64,000 nt of DNA from the NCBI RefSeq assembly GCF_036195045.1, contig NZ_CP108100.1, forward strand, positions 3,348,001-3,412,000, written 5' to 3'. Numbering within the stretch: position 1 is the stretch's first letter; each line of letters opens with the position of its first letter. Positions 41,499-50,900 of the stretch are shown piece after piece. The notes beneath the pieces are model-generated. The model was given only the letters and a program-made list of their open reading frames with translations, was not told where the DNA came from and searched no databases. A program made the position numbers and the translations under genes. This DNA comes from Streptomyces sp. NBC_00236. GTDB taxonomy: Bacteria > Actinomycetota > Actinomycetes > Streptomycetales > Streptomycetaceae.

Positions 41499-42575
41499 TT
41501 ACGCGTGCGCGTCGAGGAAGTCCACGATGTGCCCGAACACGTCCAGTGCGGCGCCCCGGCCGACGAACGCGTCGAAGTGGCCGTAGCCCGGGATCTCCTC
41601 GTACCGCACGTCCAGTTGGGGCTGCCGGGCGGCGAGCACCTCGTGGCAGAGCTTCTGGGAGTCCAGCCACATGCCGTTCTCGCTGCCGGAGACCAGCAGG
41701 ACGGGGCAGTCGATCCGGCCGGCCCGGTCCAGGGCGTTCTCGGGCAGTGCCCGGTAACGGTCGTCGCCCTGATTCCAGCGCACCACGCTGCGGGCCAGCG
41801 CGACCCGCCGCAGATGCGGCAGGATCCACAGCGGTGCCGGGCCGAGGAGCTGCGCCAGGCGTTCATGGGTGGCGTCCGACAGGTTCTCGTGCACGAACAG
41901 TGAAGCACCCACACACCAGGCCGAGTTGGACAGGATCTGACAGGTGGGGTCGGGGCAGCTCGCCCCCTTCGACGCCAGGGCGAACAGCGGGGTGTAGCGC
42001 GACCAGAACCCGACCTTGCGGAAGTCCACCGGGATGTGGTCGAAGCGGGACCGGAACAGTTCGCCGGCCATCGTCATCTTCAGCGAGGTCCGGGCCGCCA
42101 GCTTGGGCGTCAGGAACACCCCCTGCGCGACCACGCCCGCCAGGCCCGGCACGAGTCCCGCGGTCATGCTCATCGAGAGCGAGAGCGCGCCGATGCAGTG
42201 CGCCACGACGAACAGCGGTCGGCCGCCCAGCCGTTGACGGATGTACGTGACCGCTGCGGGGATGTCGTACAGCGCGACGTCGTCGTACGTGTAGCGGCGA
42301 CCGGTCTCGTTGTACGGCAGCCGGCAGCTGCCCCGCCAGTCGAGCAGCCACGGCTCGTACCCCTCGTCGAGGAGCACGTCGACGAGATTGCGGGTCTCCG
42401 GTTGCAGGAACATGTCCGACGAGGCCGTGTGGCCGTGCAGGAGCAGCACGGCGGGCCGGTCCCCGCGGCCGGTCCCGACCCGGGTGAGCCCCAGCCGGGT
42501 GCCGTCGCCCGCCCGGAAGGGGATCTCCTCGACGACGGTCTCGTCGAGGCGTGTGTACAGGGGCCGCAGGATCAT
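41499..42575 (-). CDS. Alpha/beta hydrolase with a Cys nucleophile
   Basis: A 358-residue protein. VLLLHGHTASSDMFL near residue 43 is the oxyanion strand; the nucleophile elbow reads VVAHCIGALSL, placing Cys127 where Ser is usual, as in PHA synthases and in the hydrolase halves of GMC-oxidoreductase fusions. GYGHFDAFVG near the end supplies the His. It starts inside the stop of the thioester-reductase gene (ATGA), so it is coupled to it and probably acts on its product. A Cys nucleophile favours acyl transfer over hydrolysis (inference). Confidence 0.87.
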   Translation of the reverse strand: MILRPLYTRLDETVVEEIPFRAGDGTRLGLTRVGTGRGDRPAVLLLHGHTASSDMFLQPETRNLVDVLLDEGYEPWLLDWRGSCRLPYNETGRRYTYDDVALYDIPAAVTYIRQRLGGRPLFVVAHCIGALSLSMSMTAGLVPGLAGVVAQGVFLTPKLAARTSLKMTMAGELFRSRFDHIPVDFRKVGFWSRYTPLFALASKGASCPDPTCQILSNSAWCVGASLFVHENLSDATHERLAQLLGPAPLWILPHLRRVALARSVVRWNQGDDRYRALPENALDRAGRIDCPVLLVSGSENGMWLDSQKLCHEVLAARQPQLDVRYEEIPGYGHFDAFVGRGAALDVFGHIVDFLDAHA

Positions 42576-44881
42576 CGCTTGCGCTCCGTCAGGGTCGGGT
42601 GCCGGCGTAGGTCGAGCAGGTCCGCGCCGACCCGGGCGAACGGGCCGAGCAGTCCGCGGCCGATCTCCAGGCCGAACCAGGCGAGCCAGCTCAGCTTGGC
42701 GAGCCGCTTCTCCTGGCCGGACAGGCGTGGATCGACGCGGATGCCGTCGACCTGGTCCCGTACGTAACTGTCGGAGGGCACGACGATCTCGCCCTCCAGC
42801 GTCGCGGGTTCGCCCTCGCGCCCGAGCTCGACCGTCAGCGCGCGCGTCTGGCGCCACAGGTCACGCCGCGCGTGGGCGGACTTCCTGCCCTCCAGCCACC
42901 ACCCGCCGCCGTCGGCGTCACGCAGCCGCAGCCGGTATCGCAGCAGCGGATGGTGCACCCCGTGCTCCAGCGGGATGCCTTCCTCGGGGCGGACCCACAC
43001 ATCGCCCTGCTCGACCACGAGGGGGTCGGGGTGCAGGAGGGTGCAGGAGAGCTCGCCCCGCACGTCCACCCGGCGCTCCTTGACCAGTTGGTACATGCTC
43101 ACGATGGACAGGGTGAACGAAGCGGCGCACGGGGTGTCTGCGGGGCCGCCGGCCGGGCCCAGGCCGCCCCGCATCGTCTCGGGGAACCACAGATAGGGCT
43201 GGTCGGTGCGCTGCGGGAGCCGGGCAAGGCCGTCCCCGGCCAGCCGTTCGAAGGTCTTCAGCTGCTCCTGCATGCCGTACCGGGTCGAGGCGGGCAGGTT
43301 CTGTGCGGCGACGAACGCCTCGGTGCGCTCACCGGTGGCCGCCGGGCCCATCAGGGTCGCCTCGCACAGTTTCACGGCGGTGGGGCTCGCCAGGACCCGT
43401 GCCAGGAAGTCGAGTTCGGCGACCGGCTCGTCCCGCAGCCGGGCCATGACGTCGAGCCGCCACTCCTCCCAGTCCTGGACGCGCACGTTCATGCCGCCGA
43501 GCTTCATGTCATGGACCACGTCCGGCAGGGAGTTCGGCGTACCGCTGAGGTGGTAGTTGTAGCCCCAGGCCTCGGGCTCGCAGATCGCGGCCACCGCCAC
43601 CCGGCTCACCCAGTCCACCGGTGCGGCGTTGAGGTGGCGGAACGCGGGCACCGTACGGAACCGGCTGAACACCGACATCATGCCGCTGCTGAGGTCCTGC
43701 GGGTTGCTCGCCCCCGTCCTGGTGTGCCCACCGATGCCGCCCGGCCGCAGCAGGGTGACCACCAGACCGTGTTCGCGGGCCCGCCGGAGCACGGCCTCCG
43801 CGGCCCACTTCGACTTGTCGTACCCGGCGACCAGGCCGTCGATGTGGGCGACGGGGTCGTCCTCGCCCATGGACTCGATGCCGATCTCGTTGAAGACCGC
43901 GATCGAGGAGATGTGGTGCAGCGGCTTCGGCCGTCCGGTGGCCGCCAGTTCCGCGAGCGTCAGCGGCCCGATCACGTTGCTCTGCCGCAACGACGGATAG
44001 CCGCGCAGGAAGTCGACCGCCGCGGCCACGCTCACGACGGAGTCCAGCTCCCCGGCCAGCTCGTTCCAGCGCTCGTCCACCAGTCCGAGGCGCGGCAGGC
44101 GGAGGTCGCCCGGCAGGACCGTCACCCTTCTGCGGATCTCACCGGACCAGGGCAGGGAGAACCGCTTGAGCGCCGCGCCGAGCCGTTCGGTGCCTTCGTC
44201 CGCGTCGTCCGCGCGCACCAGGCAGAACACGTGCGCGTCGCTGTGGCGCAGCAGATCGAGCAGCATGTGGCCGCCGAGGAAGCCGGTCGCCCCGGTCAGC
44301 AGGACCTTGCGGGGCGGGGCGGCCTCCGGCCGGCGGGCCCAGGGCAGCCCGTCGGCGCGGGCGAGGTCGGCCAGGATGAGTTCGAGGTCGGTGTCAGCGG
44401 TCGCTGCGACACCGGTTCCGGCACCGCGGTGCGGGGCGGGCACCGCCTGTGGCCGGCCCCCGTCCGCCGCGAGCGCGCGTGCGGCGAGGCGGCGCGGTCT
44501 GGCGTCGGCGAACACGTCGTCGAGGCTGAGCTCCAGGCCGGAGTCCCGGGCCAGGTTGGCGACGAGCGCCACCGCGTCGACCGACGTTCCTCCGGCGTCG
44601 AAGAAGTCGGTGTCGGGCCCCATCGACCCGCCCGGCAGCAGACGGGCTGCCTCGGCCGCGATGATCTCGGCCAGCCGGGCCGGCTCCCCGCCGACCGCCT
44701 CCCCACCGGCTTCCGGCCCGGCGGCCGTCGGCCCCGAGGCGGCCGGGGCCGTCGCCGGCCGGACCCTGGCCAGCAGGCCCGACACCGTCAGCCGGCCTCC
44801 GCCCCGCTCGGCCGCCTCACCCGCCCGCTGCTGCCCGGTACTCGGGCGGCTCGGCGGCACGTCCTCGTTCACTTCGCCCAT
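42572..44881 (-). CDS. Carrier protein-thioester reductase with GMC-fusion-like C-terminal domain
   Basis: A 769-residue protein. Residues 66-135 are an acyl/peptidyl carrier (DFFDAGGTS, pantetheine Ser100). Residues 190-500 are an NAD(P)-dependent thioester reductase (VLLTGATGFLGGH near 193, Tyr354-x3-Lys358, PVDWVSRVAV), which would release the chain as aldehyde or alcohol. Residues about 565-745 (YLWFPETMRGGLGP, LLRYRLRLRDADG, DLWRQTRALTVELG) resemble the domain that links GMC oxidoreductases to hydrolases. ATG with GAGAGG upstream. It follows the PKS by 66 bases and overlaps the Cys-hydrolase gene. Confidence 0.85.
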   Translation of the reverse strand: MGEVNEDVPPSRPSTGQQRAGEAAERGGGRLTVSGLLARVRPATAPAASGPTAAGPEAGGEAVGGEPARLAEIIAAEAARLLPGGSMGPDTDFFDAGGTSVDAVALVANLARDSGLELSLDDVFADARPRRLAARALAADGGRPQAVPAPHRGAGTGVAATADTDLELILADLARADGLPWARRPEAAPPRKVLLTGATGFLGGHMLLDLLRHSDAHVFCLVRADDADEGTERLGAALKRFSLPWSGEIRRRVTVLPGDLRLPRLGLVDERWNELAGELDSVVSVAAAVDFLRGYPSLRQSNVIGPLTLAELAATGRPKPLHHISSIAVFNEIGIESMGEDDPVAHIDGLVAGYDKSKWAAEAVLRRAREHGLVVTLLRPGGIGGHTRTGASNPQDLSSGMMSVFSRFRTVPAFRHLNAAPVDWVSRVAVAAICEPEAWGYNYHLSGTPNSLPDVVHDMKLGGMNVRVQDWEEWRLDVMARLRDEPVAELDFLARVLASPTAVKLCEATLMGPAATGERTEAFVAAQNLPASTRYGMQEQLKTFERLAGDGLARLPQRTDQPYLWFPETMRGGLGPAGGPADTPCAASFTLSIVSMYQLVKERRVDVRGELSCTLLHPDPLVVEQGDVWVRPEEGIPLEHGVHHPLLRYRLRLRDADGGGWWLEGRKSAHARRDLWRQTRALTVELGREGEPATLEGEIVVPSDSYVRDQVDGIRVDPRLSGQEKRLAKLSWLAWFGLEIGRGLLGPFARVGADLLDLRRHPTLTERKR

Positions 44882-44918
44882 GGTGCGCCTCTCAGATGTG
44901 CACTGGCTCGGGTCATCA

Positions 44919-44966
44919 CTGCCGCCATGACTCGCTGCCGCCACGACTCACTGCCGCCACGACCGG
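44919..44966. repeat. 16-bp unit, three copies, across the PKS stop codon
   Basis: Units at 44919, 44935 and 44951 share CTGCCGCCA(C/T)GAC. The middle copy carries the PKS stop and the repeated unit adds further stops in the spacer before the thioester-reductase gene. Confidence 0.75.
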
Positions 44967-47900
44967 AACGTCCGCAGCCGCTCCGGGGTCGTTCGGGCCT
45001 CCGGGTGGCCGTCCGGGTCGCCTCCGCCCAGCGCCGCGACCAGGCGGCGCGCCGGTACGTTGCGCGGGGTGCGGTCCGCCGCCATGCCGACGGTGGTGCA
45101 GCCGAGCCCCTCGGCACGGCCGGCCAGCCACTGGAGCACCCGTTCCTCCACTCCGCGGCCGAGCACCCGGCAACTGAGCAGCCAGGCCAGGACCTCCAGC
45201 CGGTCGCCGTCCGGGCGCAGGGCCAGCAGACCGATCTGGCCGTAGTCGCCGAACCGGTCGCGGGCCGCGACGGTCCAGACCTCGCCCTGCTCCCGCCACC
45301 GCCCGAGGTCGCCCCCGTCCGCCGACCGCGCGCGCAGGGTGAACTGGTTGGTACGGCGGATGAGCTGGGCGGCCCGCAGGCCGTCGGGCTCTTCCAGGGG
45401 CCGGATGTCGAGGTCCAGCTCCAGCTGGTCGAGGAACTCCTCGAAGCCCGCTTGCTCCCGGGCAGCGTCCCGGGCCCGCTCCTGCTCGTAGAAGCCCGCC
45501 CGCAACGCGTCCTCCGCCGTGGCCGCCGCGGGCACCAGGGGCCACAACTCGGCGAGGAACGCCTCCAGTTCGCCGGCGGCGGGGCAGGAGACGGAGAGCA
45601 CCTCGGGCAGGGCGGAGCGCACGGCGGCGATCTCGGCCGGGTTGTCGTCGAGGTAGAGGAAGCTGTCGAGGCCGAGGTTCAGGGACCGTGCCGCCGCCGC
45701 CAGCCGGTCTGCCTTGCGGCCCCATCCGGCGTCGAGCACGCTGAAGTGCTCCGCCCGCAGCACGCTGTCCGGCCGTTCGAGCACGGCACGCACGGTGTCC
45801 TCGTCGTTGTTGCTGACCAGGACGAGCAGGACCCCTGCCGCCCGCCACCGGAGCAGTCTGCGGGCCAGGAGCGCGCGGGCGCCGCCGAGGTCCACGCTCT
45901 CCGGTCCGCCCTCCCCGGCCACCCCGCCCCACAGCGTCTCGTCGCCGTCCACCGCGATCACCTTGGGCGGTGGGCGGCGGACCGCGGTGGCGACGTCGGC
46001 CACGGTGAGGGCCACGGCCGCCTGGAACTCGGGGCTGAACGGCAGGTGGGCCAGCTCGTCGGTCCTGTCGTCGAACCGGTCCTCGACGGCATGGTGGCGG
46101 GTCCAGTCGTCGGGGTGCAGGACCGCGATGCCGGGCAGGTCCGACAGCAGGGCGGCGACCTCGCGCTGCCACCGCTCGTGGCGGTCGTCCGGCCGGGCGG
46201 ACGGCAGGAACCCGACGATCAACGGCAGCCTCGTCCGCTCGGACAGTGCCCGCAGGGCGGCCGCGTACTCCGTGCGGAGCTCGTCGAGCAGCGCGTCGTT
46301 CACCGGCCCGAACCGTTCCAGGTCGGCTGCCCGCAGCAGCACGGCACCGATCTCCGTCGAGGCCTCCGTGAAGACGCCGGAAGGGTCCTTGAGGGCTGCC
46401 AGCACATGGTGGTACGGCGCCTCGGCGACGCGGGGCGCGGTGGCCTGCGGGGCGTCGGACACACAGTCGGCCAGGGCCGCCTCGCACAGCAGCGGCAGGT
46501 CGCCGAGGGCGAAGGTGGCCGCGACGGCGAGCGAGCCGGGCCGCACCGGCGGCGGGCCCTCGGGCAAGGACCCGGCTCCGTTCCCGGTCGCTTCCCCCGC
46601 CCGGTTCCCGGTCTCGTCCCCGGTCTCGTCCCCGGCCTCCGTCGGTGCTGCCGCGTGCGCGTGGGGTGCGGAGGCGGCCGGCGCCGGGAGCGCTGCCCGG
46701 GCCGGAGCGGCAGGGTCGTCGGCCGCCTCGTCGAGCAGCCGGAGGAAGTCGGCGGCGAGCCCGGCGCAGGCCGCCCCGTCGATGATGTCCAGGTTGTGGT
46801 CGAAGCGGAGCCGGCCGGCGTCCGGCATCATGATGATCATGAGGTCGAGGTCGGAGTGGCCGGTGCCGGCCGGAAGGACTTCGAGGCGGCCGAGTTCCGC
46901 CGTGGACCGTACGTAGTTGAAGTAGACCTCGACCATCGGGGCGTTCTCCCGGTGCAGTCCCTGCGCGGCGAGCACCGGCAGGGTGTCGGAGAACATGGCG
47001 CCCTTCGCGAGGACCCGTTCGAGCCGGCCGTCGGTGCGGCGCAGCACCTCGTCGATCCGCTCACCCGGCAGGGCCTCGGCCGGGAACGGCACCGGCACGC
47101 CGAAGAAGCCGACCGCGCCGGCCGCGTCGACGTGGATGCGGGTGTCGACCGGGACGGCCAGCACGAACCGGTCCTGCTGCTGCTTGCGGGCGAGGAGCAC
47201 CGTCAGGGCGCCCAGGCAGAAGGCGGCCGGAGTGATCCCGAGCCGTCGCGCCCCGGATCCCACCCGGTCCATGAGGCCCTCGGGGATCGCCAGGGTCAGA
47301 CTGCCCGCCCGGAAGGAGCGCGCATCCGGCCGGGCCCGGGTGAGCGTCAGATCGAGCCGGCGGCTGCCGTCGAACGCGTCCCGCCAGGCCGCCGCCGCAC
47401 CGTCCGGGCGGGCACCGGACCGCGACGCGTCCGGGGGTGCCGGCTGCGCAGCGAGCAGCAGGTCGACATCGCGATTGGAGACCTCGTCGCCGAGCGGCGT
47501 ACCGGACAGTTCGGCATCGATCTCGGCGGCCACGAGCAGCAGCGACTGCAGATCGCTCACCGCGTGGTGGGCCCCGATGAGCAGGGTCTGCTCCGCGCCG
47601 GCACGATCGATCAGCTCGAACCGCCACAGCGGGGCGGCCGTCAGATCGAAGGGAGGAGCGAGCAACTCGTGCAGCCGCTCCCCGGCTTCCCCCTCCTCTC
47701 CGGGCGCCTGCTCCGACCATCGCAGCAGGGGACGGTCCGGGGCCCGCTCCACCCGCAACCGCCGCTCGGAACCAGGTCCGTTGACGATGGCGGTACGCAG
47801 CGCGGCATGGCGTCCCGCGAGGCGCGCGAGGATGTCCGTGAGCTGCCGGCGGGTGGTCGGCCCGGTGAGCCGGAACGCGAGGCCTATGGAGTGCGCCGCG

Positions 47901-50900
47901 CTCGGGGTGCCGTGCCGGCCCGCGCGCAGCAGCCGGACCACATCACGGGTGACCGGCTTCAGTTCGGCCTCGGGCACCGCCTGTCCCATGCCTGCCGGCG
48001 TCCGCCCGGCGGGCTCCGGGGAGGTGGTCCGCCCGGCCAGCGCCGCGTACAGCTCCTTGGCGAGACCGTGACTGTCGGCCGCGGAGAACACCGCCGAGGC
48101 GGACAGTTCGACACCCGCCTCACGGCTGAGCGTGTTGCGCAGCCGTACGATCATGAGGGAGTCGAGCCCGAGTTCCTTCAGGCCTTCAGCCGGGACGTCC
48201 GCCGGGGCGTGGCCGGTCAACTCGCCGATTCTGGAGCGCACATGGGATTCGAGGAGGGCGATCCGCTCCTCCTCAGTCCCGGCGGCCATCACCTGGCCGA
48301 ACAGCCCGGAGGCGGTTTGCGCGCCCGTGGGACGCGCGACGAGGCCGTGCAGGAGCGGACGTGAGCGGGCCAGGTCCGGGTCACGGACGAACGCCTCTCG
48401 GTCGAGCGAGAGCGGCACGAGCTGACGCCGGGCCGTGGGCAGCACCCGGTCGAACAGCTCGCCGCCCTGCTGCGAGGTGAAGGCGACGAGCCCCGACCCG
48501 CCGGCCGCGGCCGTGCGCGTCGTCGATGCGGCGACCAGGCCGGCCTCCGCCCAGGTGCCCCAGTCGAGGCTCAGGGCCGGACGGCCGGCGAGCGCGAGAT
48601 GGTGCGCCCAGGCGTCCATGAAGGCGTTCGCCGCGGAGTACGGGCCCTGCCCGGCCGAGCCGAGCAGGCCGGCGGCCGAGGAGAACAGGACCAACGACTC
48701 CACCTCGGGAACCAGCTCGGTCAGCAGCACGGTGCCGAGCACCTTGGGGGCCAGCACGCGCCCGATGCGCTCCGGCGTCAGCCCCGGCAGCGTGGCGTCG
48801 TCGAGCACGCCGGCGGCATGGATGACACCGGTGACCGGACCGCAGGCCGTGCGCAGCGCGTCGAGAGCCGCCCGCAGGCCCTCCCGGTCGGCGACATCGG
48901 CCCGTACGAGCCGGACGGTGACCCCGTCCTCCCGCAACGCGGCGATCCACCGTGCCGCCTCCGCATCGGGTGCGCCACGGCTCAACAGGGCCAGCCGGCG
49001 CACCCCTTGACGCACCAGGCGGCCCGCCACGACCCGGCCGAGGCCGCCGAGACCACCGGTGATCAGATACGTGCCGTCGGGCCGGACCGCTCCCGGGCCC
49101 GACCGGTCGGGGCTCGTGTGCACCAGCCTCGGCACGAACCGGCCGCTGTCCCGCAGGGCGACGAGACGTTCGTCGTCGGCGTGCCACAGCTGGGTCCACA
49201 GCGCGTCCTCGCCCCCGGCGGCCGGCAGGTCGATCAGCGTGGTGTCCAGCTCCGGATGCTCCTGGGCCACGGTCGCGCCGAAACCCCAGCCGAGCCCCTG
49301 CTGAGGGTGGGTCACGTCCTCGCTGCCGGTGGCGGGCCGGCTGCCGCGGGTCACTATGAAGAGGCGCGGGGACCGGCCGTGCGAACGGTCGACGAGCGCC
49401 CGCACCAGGTTCAGGGTGCTGACACAGCACAGCCGGGCGGCCTCCGCCGCCGCTTCGGCCGAGTCGACCGACGGTGCGTCCAGGCCGGACAGATGGACCA
49501 CCCGCTCCGGCGGCCCCGCGGCGAAGGCCTCGTCGAGCAGGCGCGCCAGCTGCCGCGGATCCTGCGGGTCGGCCGTGTAGCGTCCCGGCGCGTCGACGGC
49601 ATAGGTCCGGCCCGTACGAGCGACCACGTGCGGGGTCGTACCGAGGCGGCGGGAGAGGTCGTCCGCCACGCCCGAGTCGTCGGCCAGGATCAGCCAGCTT
49701 CCCTTGACCGGCTGCTCCTGAGCGGCGGGCCGGGGCTGCCAGCACACCTCGAAGAGCGCCCCGTCCAGCGGGGAGAGTGCGGCCAGCTCGAACTCCTCGA
49801 TCTCCAGGACGGGTTGCCCGTCCCGGTCGAGGAGGTGCAGATCGAGCGTGACGGTGTCCCCGTCCACGGCACGCAGCCGGCAGGCCGCCCATACGGGCGC
49901 GGTACGCCGTCCGGTGAAGCGCAGCCGCCCGGTCCTGCGCGGTACGAAGGCCCGGCCCGAGGGGGCGTCCCCCACCAGGGCGGCGGTGTGGAAGGCCGCG
50001 TCCAGGAGCGTGGGGTGCAGCAGATGCCCCGCGCCGGGTGTCCTCGCCAGCCGGCCGAGCGCCCGGGACCGTCCGCTCCAGCCCTCCTCCAGAAGGCGGA
50101 AGGCCGGCCCGTAGTCGATCCCGAGAGCCGCCAGACCCGTGTAGGCGCCGGGTACGTCCGCCGGGTCGGTGCAGTGTTCCCGCAGCTCGGACAGGGGCAC
50201 GGCGGCGTCCGCCCCGTCCCCGGCGGTCAGGGGGACGGCCCGGCCGACGGCGTGCCGGACCCAGGGCGTCCGCCGGTCACCGGTCCGCCGCGATGCGATG
50301 GTGAAGCTCCGGACGCCGTGCGCGTCGGCGGGTCGCAGGACCAGTTGCAGCCGGACGGGGAGGTCGGCGGGCAACGGGAGCGGCTCCTCGAACACGACGT
50401 CCGCCAGATGGAGTTCATCCGTCTCCTGGAGCGAGGACACCGCTTCGAGCGCCATCTCCAGGAAGGCGGCAGCGGGCAGCCGGACCGTCCCGGCGACCCG
50501 GTGATCGGTCAGATAGGCGAACCGCGGGTCGCGCAGGTCGACCAGGGTGTCGAAGAGGTGCCGGTCCGGTTCGTCACTGGACTCGACGTGTACGTCGACG
50601 AGTGGCGTCCCGCTCCGGCCGGCCGGCCCGGACGGTGCGGCCTCGGTCCAGTGGCGCCGCGCGTCCCATGCGTACGTCGGCAGGTCCAACGGGGCACCGC
50701 CGCCCGGCACGAGGCGCCGCCAGTTGATCTCCCCGCCCGCCGCGTGGAGTTCGGCCGCGGCCCGGTCCAGGCAGGCGGGTCCGTCCTCGTCACGCAGCAG
50801 GGAGCCGACGGCGAGCAGGTCGCGGCCGGTCTCCTCGACGACGGCCCGGGTGGCGGTGATCAGCGCCGGGTGCGGGCTCAGCTCGACGAAGTGGCGGTAT

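Noticed and set aside
42872..48364. Very long plus-strand open frame opposite the PKS and thioester reductase genes
   Set aside because: GC-rich codon bias of the true minus-strand genes keeps the antisense frame open; the translation is low-complexity Arg/Gly/Pro text without any domain.
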